Shown one piece after another: positions 47,044 to 57,879 of a stretch of 64,000 nucleotides of DNA; the first letter of the stretch is position 1; every line of letters begins with the position of its first letter. Source of the DNA: Serratia sp. PL17. GTDB taxonomy: Bacteria > Pseudomonadota > Gammaproteobacteria > Enterobacterales > Enterobacteriaceae. The stretch lies in the NCBI RefSeq assembly GCF_017832355.1, contig NZ_JAFIBY010000006.1, positions 62,001-126,000 on the forward strand. Reading direction: 5' to 3'. The translations under genes and the position numbers were made by a program. The notes below the pieces were generated by a model. It saw only the letters and a list, made by a program, of their open reading frames with translations. It was not told the DNA's origin and made no database searches.

Positions 47044-48141
47044 TTAAGATACTTGCTTATTGCTGTTCGAACGCCGCAGACGACGTTTGATACGCTTAAT
47101 GTAACGTGCAACACGCCAGGCGCGTTTAATGCAGTAACCGTATAAGAAGAAAGCAAGCAAGAATAATGCCAACATTACCCATTCAGGGATGAAAGTAAGG
47201 CGTTCACCCAACACACCGATGGCAGCCAGCAGCGCAGCTGCCAGCGTAATCAGCACAAAAGCCTGCCGCGGCGTGAAGCCCGCACGCATGATCAAATGGT
47301 GAATATGTTGACGGTCTGGGGAAAAGGGACTCATCCCCTTACGTAAGCGACGGTACATGATGGCAATCATGTCCATCAGCGGAATAGCGATAATCCACAA
47401 CGCAGTGACAGGGTTAATAGAATGAGCTTTACCCTGCGAGCTTTGCAGCAGCAGCCAAATGGCGGTGAAACCGATCAACGTACTGCCGGCATCGCCCATA
47501 AACACCTTATACCGCCGACCAAGAATGCCGAGGTTAAGCAGGATATAAGGCACGATGGCGGCAATCATCGCGAAACACCAGAAGGCCAGATCAGAATGAC
47601 CGCTCAGATATAACAATACGCCCAGCGCACCGAAAGAGACGCATGACAGCCCTCCCAGCAGGCCGTCAATGCCATCCACCATGTTAAAAGCATTGATGGC
47701 CGCCCAAACGGCGAACAGCGTCACCAGGTAGCCGAACGGCCCCAGCTGCATTTCCCAGTCACCCAGCACATGGCCAAAACTGCGCAAGTAGAGCCCAGCA
47801 AAGACCATCATCGCAATGCCAACCAGTGCCTGAACCAGCGCACGAATTTTAACGCTGATGTCGAAACGATCGTCAAGAGCACCAACGAACACTAATATCC
47901 CCGCACAAGCGAGGTAGAGTTTGCCATGCGCAATCGTTTGGTCAGAAATAAGGAAGGCAAAGCACAATCCGGCATAAACAGAAATACCCCCGACCAGAGG
48001 AATGAGCCCCTGATGCCGTTTACGGTAATTCGGTTTATCAACCAGACCAATACGTTTTGCTGCTTTACGGGCAACAAAGAGAAAAGCCAAAGAAAACAGG
48101 AAAACAAATAGAATTTCAGTACTCATAGTGAGTAAGTTCAC
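47044..48141 (-). CDS. wecA: UDP-GlcNAc:undecaprenyl-phosphate GlcNAc-1-phosphate transferase WecA
   Basis: WecA (365 aa; E. coli 367) starts ECA (and often O-antigen) synthesis by transferring GlcNAc-1-phosphate to undecaprenyl phosphate. It has about 11 helices. The catalytic aspartates lie in GALDDRFDIS and NAFNMVDGIDGLLGG, the MGDAGST motif follows, and the HIHH motif of bacterial polyprenyl transferases is in SPDRQHIHHLIMRAG. I chose GTG at 48141, which gives (M)NLLTMSTEIL like E. coli MNLLTVSTDLI; the first ATG is at 48126. It is the first gene of the ECA operon. Confidence 0.94.
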   Translation of the reverse strand: MNLLTMSTEILFVFLFSLAFLFVARKAAKRIGLVDKPNYRKRHQGLIPLVGGISVYAGLCFAFLISDQTIAHGKLYLACAGILVFVGALDDRFDISVKIRALVQALVGIAMMVFAGLYLRSFGHVLGDWEMQLGPFGYLVTLFAVWAAINAFNMVDGIDGLLGGLSCVSFGALGVLLYLSGHSDLAFWCFAMIAAIVPYILLNLGILGRRYKVFMGDAGSTLIGFTAIWLLLQSSQGKAHSINPVTALWIIAIPLMDMIAIMYRRLRKGMSPFSPDRQHIHHLIMRAGFTPRQAFVLITLAAALLAAIGVLGERLTFIPEWVMLALFLLAFFLYGYCIKRAWRVARYIKRIKRRLRRSNSNKQVS

Positions 48142-48390
48142 AGTTAACAAGATCTCTGTAGAAGATAAGGCAGCTTAACACGGGCGACAGGTTGCGCCAT
48201 GGGATCCCGCTACCTTTCAGTCATTTCCTATGACAACAGCCACTCATTCTTATTTCACCTTGCCTGCTTGCTGTTTCGACAGTAACAAAGCGCGAACGAC
48301 GAAACATCGACCGCAAATAAGATGAATTCTCAGTAAGTCACGAAAATGACTTACGTTTCCATTTCTGTTACTTATCGTATCTGCCAAAAG
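48142..48390. other. wecA upstream region
   Basis: This region must hold the ECA operon promoter. The only structure I can point to is an 8-bp inverted repeat, GTAAGTCA/TGACTTAC at 48333-48354, midway between the rho terminator and wecA. No small ORF or repeat family was recognised. Confidence 0.5.
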
Positions 48391-48420
48391 CAAAAAACGC
48401 CACGACTAGGCGTGGCGTTC
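48391..48420 (-). terminator. rho: Intrinsic terminator after rho
   Basis: AACGCCACG pairs with CGTGGCGTT over a 6-nt loop; on the minus strand the stem runs into TTTTTT. It separates rho from the ECA operon. Confidence 0.88.
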
Positions 48421-48455
48421 TCTGAATTTTTTACTCAATTATGAGCGCATCGTCA

Positions 48456-49715
<1,260 letters not shown>

Positions 49716-50053
49716 AGTGGTGGGTTCTTAAACTCGGGGTATGTCTCGAACTTATATCGTGAATGGTATGGCAGCGGGATATATCTTTCGGCTTTCTGGT
49801 GGTTGCGTTGGCTTCCCGTGTTAACCCCAGCCACTTAGCGGACTAAGCTACGGAGATTCGTTCGGTTGCCGACTGGCCACACCCTGAAATCCATTGGATA
49901 TTCGTGCCTGTTTACTGGACGTTCGATCACCGGGCGCTGAGCTGTCACGGTAAGAAATGGCTTACAGAGGACGCGCGCATTGACGGTTTAAGATCGAAGG
50001 TACCTTAAAATTGATTTTGCAAAACCGTTTGATTGTTAAAACACGGGCTGAGT
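49716..50053 (-). promoter_or_regulatory. rho promoter/leader region
   Basis: The rho mRNA leader lies here, consistent with the long autoregulatory leader known in E. coli. A 19-codon ORF (MDFRVWPVGN..., complement of 49835-49894) is in about the place of E. coli rhoL, but its sequence is not convincingly similar and its ribosome site is weak, so I do not call it as a gene. Confidence 0.45.
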
Positions 50054-50173
50054 TCATTTTTCTTTCAACGCCAGCGGTTCAACACAGAGTAACGCTTTAG
50101 ATTTAGACTCTTTAGATTTAAAACTTCGGGCAAGTTCTATATGCAGTATGGTTAAACTTAACACGCTTCTTGG

Positions 50174-50261
50174 CAGGCGTCTAGCGGTGAATTGAACATC
50201 CCCGCCAGACGCCTGTATATCCCCGTTGCCTCTCACACTGCGACGTTGTGAACCGCAGTGT
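50174..50261 (-). terminator. Hairpins downstream of trxA
   Basis: Two inverted repeats follow trxA on the minus strand. The first, 50235-50261, is ACACTGCG/CGCAGTGT. A larger one, 50174-50215, has 14-base arms (CAGGCGTCTAGCGG) with one mismatch and a 14-nt loop. Neither has a strong T tract. They probably terminate or stabilise the trxA transcript ahead of rho. Confidence 0.55.
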
Positions 50262-50293
50262 CAAATCCATTGGGCATACGGCTTCTCGCCCAA

Positions 50294-50620
50294 TTACAGA
50301 TTCGCGTTAAGGAAATCTTTGAGCTGGCCTTTGGACAACGCACCAACCTTGGTCGCAGCCACTTCACCGTTCTTGAACAACAACAGCGTAGGGATACCAC
50401 GGATACCGTACTTAGGTGCGGTTGCCGGGTTTTGGTCGATATTCAGCTTGGTGATGGTCAGCTTGCCTTCGAACTCCTCGGCAATCTCATCCAGAATCGG
50501 AGCAATCATCTTGCACGGCCCACACCATTCAGCCCAGAAATCGACCAGGATTGGCCCTTCAGCTTTCAGCACGTCGGTGTCGAAGCTGCTGTCAGTCAGG
50601 TGAATAATTTTATCGCTCAT
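50294..50620 (-). CDS. trxA: Thioredoxin 1
   Basis: TrxA (108 aa; E. coli 109) is the general cytoplasmic disulfide reductase, reduced by thioredoxin reductase and used by ribonucleotide reductase and others. The active site WCGPCK is at about residues 32-37, the cis-proline lies in [11 protein letters not shown], and the buried aspartate precedes it in LVDFWAEW. It is divergent from rhlB over 117 bp and upstream of rho, as in E. coli. Confidence 0.98.
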   Translation of the reverse strand: MSDKIIHLTDSSFDTDVLKAEGPILVDFWAEWCGPCKMIAPILDEIAEEFEGKLTITKLNIDQNPATAPKYGIRGIPTLLLFKNGEVAATKVGALSKGQLKDFLNANL

Positions 50621-50737
50621 GTTCTACTCCAAAGGATTGTGTCTACCTTGTTGGTGTAGCATTAACCAACCTAAGGTGACTTTATTTCACCGGATACGCT
50701 TTCGTAAAGCAATAGTTAGCTGATATTCTACCACACT

Positions 50738-52024
50738 ATGAGCAAAACACACTTGACCGAACAGAAGTTTTCCGACTTCGCCCTGCACCCGTTAGTCCTT
50801 GAAGCCCTTGAAAAGAAAGGGTTTCAACATTGCACGCCTATCCAGGCGTTAGCATTGCCGCTCACGCTCTCTGGGCGTGACGTTGCAGGTCAGGCGCAAA
50901 CCGGTACCGGAAAGACGCTGGCATTTTTAGCGTCTACTTTTCACTATTTGCTTTCTCACCCGGCGAAACAGGATCGCCAGACCAATCAGCCGCGCGCCTT
51001 GATCATGGCGCCAACGCGTGAGCTGGCGGTACAGATCCACTCCGACGCAGAAGCCCTGTCCAAATCTACCGGCCTGAAACTTGGCCTGGCATACGGTGGC
51101 GACGGCTACGACAAACAGCTGAAAGTGCTGGAAAGCGGCGTGGATATCCTGGTCGGTACTACCGGTCGTTTGATCGATTACGCCAAACAAAACTATATTG
51201 ACCTGAGCGCAATCCAGGTTGTGGTATTGGATGAGGCCGATCGTATGTACGATCTGGGCTTTATCAAAGATATCCGCTGGTTGTTCCGTCGTATGCCTCC
51301 GGTCGATCAACGCCTGAACATGCTGTTCTCTGCCACGTTGTCTTATCGCGTACGCGAGCTGGCTTTCGAACAAATGAACAACGCTGAATATGTTGAAGTG
51401 GAACCGGAACAGAAAACCGGCCACCGCATTAAAGAAGAGTTGTTCTACCCGTCCAACGAAGAAAAAATGCGCCTGTTACAGACGCTGATCGAAGAAGAAT
51501 GGCCTGACCGCTGCATCATCTTCGCCAACACCAAGCATCGCTGTGAAGACATTTGGGGCCATCTGGCCGCCGATGGTCACCGTGTAGGCCTGTTGACCGG
51601 CGATGTCGCGCAGAAGAAGCGTCTGCGTATTCTGGACGATTTCACCAAGGGTAACCTGGATATTCTGGTTGCCACCGACGTCGCCGCCCGCGGTCTTCAC
51701 ATCCCGCTGGTTACGCACGTATTCAACTACGATCTGCCTGACGACTGCGAGGACTATGTCCACCGTATTGGTCGTACCGGTCGTGCCGGCGAAAGCGGTC
51801 ACTCCATCAGTCTGGCCTGTGAAGAGTATGCGCTCAACCTGCCGGCGATCGAAACCTATACCGGCCACAGCATTCCAGTGAGCAAGTACAACAGCGATGC
51901 GTTAATGAGTGACCTACCTGCACCGAAGCGCCTGGCTCGCCCACGCGGTGGCAACGGCCCGCGTCGTAACTCTTCGCCACGTCGTGGCGGTGCACCGCGC
52001 AACAACCGTAAACGTTCAGGCTGA
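50738..52024 (+). CDS. rhlB: DEAD-box RNA helicase RhlB
   Basis: RhlB (428 aa; E. coli 421) unwinds structured RNA in the degradosome with RNase E and PNPase. The Q motif is in [13 protein letters not shown], motif I is AQTGTGKT, motif II is [13 protein letters not shown], motif III is SAT, and motif VI is [15 protein letters not shown]. The basic Arg/Gly/Pro-rich tail ([10 protein letters not shown] region) is typical and is where the small length difference lies. gppA starts 6 bp after its stop, so the two form an operon. Confidence 0.96.
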   Translation: MSKTHLTEQKFSDFALHPLVLEALEKKGFQHCTPIQALALPLTLSGRDVAGQAQTGTGKTLAFLASTFHYLLSHPAKQDRQTNQPRALIMAPTRELAVQIHSDAEALSKSTGLKLGLAYGGDGYDKQLKVLESGVDILVGTTGRLIDYAKQNYIDLSAIQVVVLDEADRMYDLGFIKDIRWLFRRMPPVDQRLNMLFSATLSYRVRELAFEQMNNAEYVEVEPEQKTGHRIKEELFYPSNEEKMRLLQTLIEEEWPDRCIIFANTKHRCEDIWGHLAADGHRVGLLTGDVAQKKRLRILDDFTKGNLDILVATDVAARGLHIPLVTHVFNYDLPDDCEDYVHRIGRTGRAGESGHSISLACEEYALNLPAIETYTGHSIPVSKYNSDALMSDLPAPKRLARPRGGNGPRRNSSPRRGGAPRNNRKRSG

Positions 52025-52030
52025 TAGACA

Positions 52031-53527
52031 ATGCTCAGTTCCAGCGCACTTTATGCCGCGATCGACCTTGGCTCCAATAGCTTCCACATGTTGGTGGTGC
52101 GCGAGGTAGCCGGCAGTATTCAAACACTGGCGCGCATTAAGCGCAAAGTGCGCCTGGCAGCCGGGCTGGATCAGAACAACCACCTGTCGCAAGAAGCCAT
52201 GCAGCGCGGTTGGCAATGTTTGAAGCTGTTCTCTGAACGCCTGCAGGACATTCCCCGTGAACAGATTCGCGTAGTCGCCACGGCTACGCTGCGTCTGGCG
52301 TGCAATGCCGATGAATTCCTACAGACTGCCGAGCAGATCCTTGGTTGCCCGATCCAGGTGATCAGCGGCGAGGAAGAAGCCCGCCTGATCTACCACGGTG
52401 TTGCCCATACTACCGGTGGACCAGACCAACGTTTAGTGGTCGATATCGGTGGCGGCAGTACCGAATTAGTCACAGGTACCGGCGCACAAGCAGCCCAGCT
52501 GTATAGCCTGTCGATGGGGTGTGTCACCTGGCTGGAGCGTTTTTTCAGCGATCGCAATCTGGGGCAGGAGAATTTCGAACGGGCTGAACAGGCTGCGCGT
52601 GAAATGGTGCGCCCTATTGCGCCACAGCTGCGTCAACACGGTTGGCAGATCTGCGTCGGCGCTTCCGGCACCGTCCAGGCACTGCAGGAAATCATGGTTG
52701 CGCAGGGTATGGATGAACGAATCACCCTGTCCAAATTGCGTCAGTTGAAACAACGTGCCATTCAGTGCGGTAAGTTGGAAGAGCTGGAAATTGAAGGGCT
52801 GACGCTGGAACGCGCGCTGGTATTTCCCAGTGGGCTATCCATCCTGCTGGCGATTTTCCAGGAACTGGGTATTGAAAGCATGATGCTGGCTGGCGGCGCA
52901 CTGCGCGAAGGCTTGGTCTACGGCATGCTGCACCTGCCAGTGGAACAGGATATTCGCAGCCGCACGATTCGCAACCTGCAACGTCGCTATCTGTTGGACA
53001 CCGAGCAGGCCGAACGCGTCAGCCAATTGGCTGCCAACTTTTCGCAGCAGGTCAGTAATGAATGGCAATTGGATGCGCGATGTCGCGAGTTATTGCACAG
53101 CGCCTGCCTGATCCACGAAATTGGCCTCAGTGTTGATTTCAAGCAAGCGCCGCAACACGCCGCTTATCTGATCCGCCATCTGGATTTACCCGGTTTTACC
53201 CCGGCGCAAAAAAAGCTGCTCGCCACCCTGCTGCAAAACCAAAGCAACACCATCGATCTGCCGCTGCTCAGCCAGCAAAACGCACTGCCACCGCGTATGG
53301 CGCAACGTTTATGCCGGATTCTGCGCTTGGCCATTATCTTTGCCAGCCGTCGTCGCGACGACACACTGCCTGCGGTACGCCTGCGTGCCAATAATGATGA
53401 CGAACTGACAGTGATCCTGCCACCGGGCTGGCTTGAACAGCATCCATTACGCGCAGAAGCGCTGGATCAGGAAAGCCATTGGCAAAGCTATGTGCACTGG
53501 CCGCTCATCCTGGAAGAACAACGTTGA
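52031..53527 (+). CDS. gppA: Guanosine-5'-triphosphate,3'-diphosphate pyrophosphatase GppA
   Basis: GppA (498 aa; E. coli 494) converts pppGpp to ppGpp and is also an exopolyphosphatase. It belongs to the Ppx/GppA branch of the actin-like ATPase fold: phosphate 1 loop [15 protein letters not shown], phosphate 2 loop [12 protein letters not shown], and the catalytic glutamate in [13 protein letters not shown]. The C-terminal HD-like domain has [17 protein letters not shown]. It converges on rep, with a terminator between them. Confidence 0.95.
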   Translation: MLSSSALYAAIDLGSNSFHMLVVREVAGSIQTLARIKRKVRLAAGLDQNNHLSQEAMQRGWQCLKLFSERLQDIPREQIRVVATATLRLACNADEFLQTAEQILGCPIQVISGEEEARLIYHGVAHTTGGPDQRLVVDIGGGSTELVTGTGAQAAQLYSLSMGCVTWLERFFSDRNLGQENFERAEQAAREMVRPIAPQLRQHGWQICVGASGTVQALQEIMVAQGMDERITLSKLRQLKQRAIQCGKLEELEIEGLTLERALVFPSGLSILLAIFQELGIESMMLAGGALREGLVYGMLHLPVEQDIRSRTIRNLQRRYLLDTEQAERVSQLAANFSQQVSNEWQLDARCRELLHSACLIHEIGLSVDFKQAPQHAAYLIRHLDLPGFTPAQKKLLATLLQNQSNTIDLPLLSQQNALPPRMAQRLCRILRLAIIFASRRRDDTLPAVRLRANNDDELTVILPPGWLEQHPLRAEALDQESHWQSYVHWPLILEEQR

Positions 53528-53535
53528 TATGACAA

Positions 53536-53558
53536 GGGCGCTTACCGCGCCCATTCTT
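53536..53558. terminator. Terminator between convergent gppA and rep
   Basis: GGGCGC-TTACC-GCGCCC followed by ATTCTTTT lies 8 bp after the gppA stop and directly before the rep stop (read from the other strand). Confidence 0.75.
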
Positions 53559-55583
53559 TTAGTTTCCGCCTTTGGCCTTGGCCAACTGGGCACGAATATT
53601 GGCCAAATGGCTCTGCCCTTTTTGCATTCGCTCTTGCGGACTAACCACCTTACGTTCACTTTCCCACGCCAGATCATCCTGCGGCAGTTCTAGCAAGAAA
53701 CGGCTCGGTTCCGGTCGCACCAGCTCGCCATACTGGCGACGCTCACGGCACAGCGTGAAAATCAGCTCTTTTTGGGCTCGCGTGATCCCCACATAAGCCA
53801 GGCGACGCTCTTCATCAACGTTATCCTCGTCAATGCTGCTCTGATGTGGCAACAGCCCCTCTTCCATCCCCACCAGGAAGACATAAGGGAACTCCAACCC
53901 TTTGGAGGCATGCAGTGTCATTAACTGAACCTGATCCAGCTCCTCATCACTTTCACCGCGTTCCATCATGTCCCGCAGCGTAAAGCGCGTCACCACCTGC
54001 GTCAGCGTCATGGGTTCATCCAGCTCGCTGCCTTCCAGCATTTCCGTCATCCAACCAAACAGGGTATTAACGTTTTTCATGCGCATTTCGGCGGCTTTCG
54101 GGCTGGGCGAGGTTTCAAACAGCCAGCTTTCATAGTCTACGCCATGAATTAAATCGCGTACCGCGGCTACCGGCTCGCGCTCCGCCAACTGGGCAATGCC
54201 GTCCAGCCAATGGGTGAAGCGCTGCAAAGACTCCAGCCCACGGCCGGTCAGATGCTGACTCAACCCGAGATCAAAACTGGCACGGAAAAGGCTTTTGTTA
54301 CGTTGGTTAGCCCACTCTCCCAGCTTTTGCAGCGTTGCCGGGCCAATTTCACGCTTCGGCGTATTGACGATACGCAGAAACGCGCTGTCATCATCCGGGT
54401 TAGTCAGGACGCGCAGGTAGGCCAGCAGATCCTTGATTTCTGGTCGTGAGAAAAACGAGGTACCGCCGGAAATCTTGTAAGGGATACGGTTTTGCATCAG
54501 CATTTTTTCAAACAGCCGCGACTGATGGTTGCCGCGATAAAGAATCGCATAATCACCGTAATTGGTTCGTTTCACGAAGTGATGGGCAATCAGTTCCCCC
54601 ACGACCCGCTCAGCCTCGTGATCCTCGTTATTGGCGGTCACTACCTTCAGTTCTTCGCCATAACCCAGCTCGGAAAACAGCCGTTTTTCAAACACGTGTG
54701 GGTTATTGGCGATCAAAATATTCGCCGCCTTCAGAATGCGCTCACTCGAACGGTAGTTCTGTTCCAGTTTGATCACCTGCAACGCCGGGAAGTCTTCCTT
54801 CAACAGCACCAGGTTCTGCGGACGTGCACCGCGCCAGGAGTAGATCGACTGATCATCGTCCCCCACCACGGTAAAGCGCGCACGGTTGCCCACCAACAGT
54901 TTCACCAGCTCGTACTGACTGGTGTTGGTATCCTGATATTCATCCACCAGCAGGTAACGAATACGGTTCTGCCAGCGTTCGCGGACCTCTTCATTACGCT
55001 GCAACAGCAAGGTTGGCAGCAGGATCAAATCGTCAAAATCCAGCACGTTACAGGCACGCATATGCGCGTGATACAGGCCATAGCAATGCGCAAAAAGTTT
55101 GTCGCGTTCCGAACGCGCCAGTTCCATAGCCTTTTTGGGATCGACCAGGTCATTTTTCCAATTGGAGATAGTCGAGATCAGCTGCGCCACCAGCGTTTTG
55201 TCATTCTCCAGCCATTTCTCGGTCAGGTCTTTCAGCAATGCCAGCTGATCCTGATCGTCGAACAGCGAAAAGTTAGACTTCATCTGCAACGCGGCATATT
55301 CACGTTTAATGATTTCCAGGCCCAACGTGTGGAAGGTGGATATCATCAGCCCGCGCGCTTCTTTGCGCCCCATGGTTTGCGCCACACGCTCTTTCATCTC
55401 TCGTGCGGCCTTATTGGTAAAGGTCACGGCGGCGATGTGCCGCGCCTGATAACCACAGTTGTGGATCAGGTGAGCGATTTTGTTGGTGATGACGCGCGTC
55501 TTGCCGGAACCTGCACCGGCCAGCACCAGGCAGGGCCCGGTAACGAATTCGACGGCTTGTTGTTGGCTGGGGTTTAATCGCAT
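53559..55583 (-). CDS. rep: ATP-dependent DNA helicase Rep
   Basis: Rep (674 aa; E. coli 673) is a UvrD-like superfamily 1 3'-5' helicase that clears proteins ahead of the replication fork and binds DnaB. Walker A is [13 protein letters not shown], motif II is [10 protein letters not shown], motif III is [17 protein letters not shown], motif IV is [12 protein letters not shown], and motif VI is [11 protein letters not shown]. The C-terminus lacks the Tudor domain found in UvrD, as expected. It is divergent from ppiC, with a reverse-oriented ERIC in the gap. Confidence 0.97.
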   Translation of the reverse strand: MRLNPSQQQAVEFVTGPCLVLAGAGSGKTRVITNKIAHLIHNCGYQARHIAAVTFTNKAAREMKERVAQTMGRKEARGLMISTFHTLGLEIIKREYAALQMKSNFSLFDDQDQLALLKDLTEKWLENDKTLVAQLISTISNWKNDLVDPKKAMELARSERDKLFAHCYGLYHAHMRACNVLDFDDLILLPTLLLQRNEEVRERWQNRIRYLLVDEYQDTNTSQYELVKLLVGNRARFTVVGDDDQSIYSWRGARPQNLVLLKEDFPALQVIKLEQNYRSSERILKAANILIANNPHVFEKRLFSELGYGEELKVVTANNEDHEAERVVGELIAHHFVKRTNYGDYAILYRGNHQSRLFEKMLMQNRIPYKISGGTSFFSRPEIKDLLAYLRVLTNPDDDSAFLRIVNTPKREIGPATLQKLGEWANQRNKSLFRASFDLGLSQHLTGRGLESLQRFTHWLDGIAQLAEREPVAAVRDLIHGVDYESWLFETSPSPKAAEMRMKNVNTLFGWMTEMLEGSELDEPMTLTQVVTRFTLRDMMERGESDEELDQVQLMTLHASKGLEFPYVFLVGMEEGLLPHQSSIDEDNVDEERRLAYVGITRAQKELIFTLCRERRQYGELVRPEPSRFLLELPQDDLAWESERKVVSPQERMQKGQSHLANIRAQLAKAKGGN

Positions 55584-55654
55584 GGCGCTTTATTGCTCGA
55601 CTTTATAACGTGGAAAGGGATTGTAGCAGAAAGCCCCGATGAGATTTAACGGGT

Positions 55655-55764
55655 ATACCCGTCATACTTGAAGCTGCACCTGTGCTGGTTGCATTCACTC
55701 CCCCGAATCACTGACCTGAGAGCGCCCTTACCGCCTTGATACACCTCCAATTATTTAGGGTATA
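55655..55764 (-). repeat. ERIC element between rep and ppiC, inverted orientation
   Basis: This is the reverse complement of the ERIC plan. GGGTATACCCGTCATACTTG at the left is the right arm, TCAAGGCGG the left arm (as ACCGCCTTGA), and the end is TTTAGGGTATA. The core is diverged (CCCCGAATCACTGACCTG). It is the only element in the window in this orientation. Its outer end lies 37 bp from the ppiC ATG and includes part of a TATAAT. Confidence 0.82.
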
Positions 55765-55768
55765 TAAT
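55763..55768 (+). promoter_or_regulatory. Candidate -10 box of ppiC at the ERIC boundary
   Basis: TATAAT lies 34 bp before the ppiC ATG, with its first bases inside the ERIC end. The best -35 candidate (TTGATA, 55736-55741, within ERIC) is 21 bp away, too far for a strong promoter, so the assignment is tentative. Confidence 0.35.
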
Positions 55769-55801
55769 CAGCGCAATTTCTGTATCGATAAAGGCAATAC
55801 C

Positions 55802-56083
55802 ATGGCAAAGACGGCGTGCGCCCTGCACATTCTGGTAGACAATGAAAAACTGGCCGATGAACTGCTGGCCAAGCTTAAACGTGGTGTCAGCTTTGACACG
55901 CTGGCGCGCAAATACTCGACCTGCCCGTCAAAACGCAACGGTGGCTCTTTGGGTGAATTCAACAAGGGCACCATGGTGGCCGCCTTTGATAAAGCGGTGT
56001 TCAGCATTCCATTGTTGAAGCCCTACGGCCCGGTGAAAACCCAGTTCGGCTACCACATCATCAAAGTGCTGTACCGTAACTAA
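55802..56083 (+). CDS. ppiC: Parvulin-type peptidyl-prolyl isomerase PpiC
   Basis: PpiC (93 aa, the E. coli length) is the small cytoplasmic parvulin that isomerises X-Pro bonds. The whole protein is one rotamase domain: [16 protein letters not shown], then [29 protein letters not shown] and [12 protein letters not shown]. The ATG at 55802 gives MAKTACALH; the longer frame from 55736 reads from the ERIC repeat and was rejected. It normally lies between rep and ilvC in E. coli; here yhjJ follows instead. Confidence 0.95.
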   Translation: MAKTACALHILVDNEKLADELLAKLKRGVSFDTLARKYSTCPSKRNGGSLGEFNKGTMVAAFDKAVFSIPLLKPYGPVKTQFGYHIIKVLYRN

Positions 56084-56100
56084 GGGGGCAAACGCCCCCT
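56083..56100. terminator. Terminator between convergent ppiC and yhjJ
   Basis: AGGGGGC-AAAC-GCCCCCT begins at the last base of the ppiC stop codon and ends 6 bp before the yhjJ stop. Confidence 0.65.
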
Positions 56101-56106
56101 CTGTCG

Positions 56107-57600
56107 TTACTGTGCGCTGGTCTCTGGTGCGGGTGCGGTGTCAGTCGGCTTGACCTCTTCCGACACCACGGCAGGGGCCGGAGACATAATGCCGCTATAG
56201 GTTTCCTGTAGCTGCTTCATGCTCATCTCTGGCTCGCCCTTCGGCTGCATCAACACCAACGTCGCATCTTGCGAAAGCTGTAGTTTCAATTCCTGATTCA
56301 GCGCCTCAAGCGTTAACCCGCTCAAGAACTCCTGACGCAGTTTCTGATACTGCTCCGGTGCGATATCCACAACGCCACTCTGCTGCGAGCGCAGGCGCTG
56401 GCTCATCAGCACGTCCGTATCGGTACGGGCATAGGTGGCGAACAGCTTGCTCAGTTGATCGGTTTTCTGCGCCAGCAGCGCGTTAAACTCATCCTGCGAC
56501 AGGCCATTGTCACGCACGTTAGCCAGCTCTCGTGCAATAAAGCTCAGGCTGTTGTTCAGGTTGTTATTCGGCGTGTCGAGATGAATAGCACATTGGGCAC
56601 GCTGGTATTGCACGCGACAATCAAAGCCCAAATGCAGGTTTTTCTGGTCGCTTTTTTCCAGCACCTGTTGGAGATGCCAGAACAACGCCTCACGCGCCAT
56701 ATCACCACGCCAATAACGGCTCAGGTTTTGCGAATCGCGGATCGGGTGCCATGGCGCATCCCACATAATCGACAACGTATCCTGCTTAACCTGTTCACTG
56801 ATCAGGCTAACCGGCTGCGGTGGCAGCGGCGTCAACGTCGGCATCAGAGCGGGAGTTTCACGCTTGCCTTTCAGTGGTGAGAAAGCTTTGTTGATTTGCT
56901 CACCCAAGCTGCGGCTGTCCACCTTGCCCACAACGTATAACGTCATCGCATCGGGGGTGTACCATTGCTGGTAGAATTTCTTCAATTGGTCGACATTCAC
57001 AGGCCGTTTCGGCGGTTGAGCCGGATCGTGCGCCAACAGCGTTGAGCCTTTTAGGCGATAGCGCCACCAGGCATCTTTTGGGTTTGGCGGGAACGTGCCA
57101 ACCGGATCGACACTAGCGTTCATCACCGCGTGCAACGTATGTTCGTCAATCGCCAGTTTGCCGGTGGTGTCGGAAAGCCACGTCAGCGCCTCTTTCAGCA
57201 AGTCTGGGCGGTTATTCGGCAAGCTGAGATTATAAATGGTGAAGTCATAAGAGCTGATGGCCGGAGGCAAAGGTCGCTCGCTGTCCACGCTCTGTTGCCA
57301 CAGTGAACGTAACTGCGGTGGGGTAAAGCTTTCGCTGCGCGCCAATGACAGGCGCGGCAGCAGATGGGCAAAGCCAATCTGCTGCGAAGACTCGACGAGC
57401 GAGCCAGTGTTGACCATCAACCGCAACTCGACGCGATCGCTCGGCCGTTGCGGCGTATCGAGTATCTGCCATGAAAACCCGTTGGCCAACGCCCCCTGCT
57501 GCCAGGCAGGATCGGGTTGTAGTGCTTCAGCCTGCACGCTGCTGTTGGCTGCAGCCAACAGCAGCCCACCTACTATGAGATGAATTCTGGTGCCCTGCAT
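56107..57600 (-). CDS. yhjJ: M16-family (pitrilysin-like) periplasmic protein YhjJ
   Basis: This 497-aa protein matches E. coli YhjJ (498 aa) along its length. It has a Sec signal peptide (cleavage near VQA, residue 24) and two M16 peptidase-like domains. The first domain should hold the zinc motif HxxEH, but the aligned position reads GFAHLLPRL: the second histidine and the glutamate are missing. It is therefore probably not an active zinc protease. A similar loss occurs in E. coli YhjJ (GYSHAIPRI). The C-terminus is Pro/Glu/Thr-rich. It lies upstream of dctA, as in E. coli. Function is unknown. Confidence 0.88.
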   Translation of the reverse strand: MQGTRIHLIVGGLLLAAANSSVQAEALQPDPAWQQGALANGFSWQILDTPQRPSDRVELRLMVNTGSLVESSQQIGFAHLLPRLSLARSESFTPPQLRSLWQQSVDSERPLPPAISSYDFTIYNLSLPNNRPDLLKEALTWLSDTTGKLAIDEHTLHAVMNASVDPVGTFPPNPKDAWWRYRLKGSTLLAHDPAQPPKRPVNVDQLKKFYQQWYTPDAMTLYVVGKVDSRSLGEQINKAFSPLKGKRETPALMPTLTPLPPQPVSLISEQVKQDTLSIMWDAPWHPIRDSQNLSRYWRGDMAREALFWHLQQVLEKSDQKNLHLGFDCRVQYQRAQCAIHLDTPNNNLNNSLSFIARELANVRDNGLSQDEFNALLAQKTDQLSKLFATYARTDTDVLMSQRLRSQQSGVVDIAPEQYQKLRQEFLSGLTLEALNQELKLQLSQDATLVLMQPKGEPEMSMKQLQETYSGIMSPAPAVVSEEVKPTDTAPAPETSAQ

Positions 57601-57831
57601 GTGAACCCCTACTTAATTACTATCCAATTTCTTTATGCAAATGCGGATATTCCATTCACCGGAATATTAGGCTGCGACAAACAACCTACAAATACGCCCT
57701 GAGTTTCACAGTGGGGCGGAAAGCAGAAAGTGTACCATCGAGTTAGACCGCGCGCCTTTGCGGATGTCACTCATTAGTGTGAAAAATAATGGATAACCGA
57801 TTTTTTAATGCAAGAATTCATTACGCGGGGG
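57601..57831. other. yhjJ upstream region
   Basis: A/T-rich gap carrying the yhjJ promoter on the minus strand. GTAGGGGTT serves as the probable ribosome site. I see no repeat, operator or small gene in it. Confidence 0.5.
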
Positions 57832-57840
57832 GATAAAACG

Positions 57841-57866
57841 TCACCGGTTGCGGCTGCAACCGGTGA
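57841..57866 (-). terminator. dctA: Terminator after dctA
   Basis: TCACCGGTTGC pairs with GCAACCGGTGA over a 4-nt loop; the minus-strand product continues CGTTTTATC. It lies 13 bp past the dctA stop. Confidence 0.8.
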
Positions 57867-57879
57867 TTTGAGGAGTCAA

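Noticed and set aside
50054-50236. 60-codon minus-strand ORF between trxA and rho
   Set aside because: It reads through the large inverted repeat after trxA; no similarity or ribosome site supports it.
54492-55577. 361-codon plus-strand ORF inside rep
   Set aside because: Antisense to Rep, whose helicase motifs are all intact. No start context or recognisable domain.
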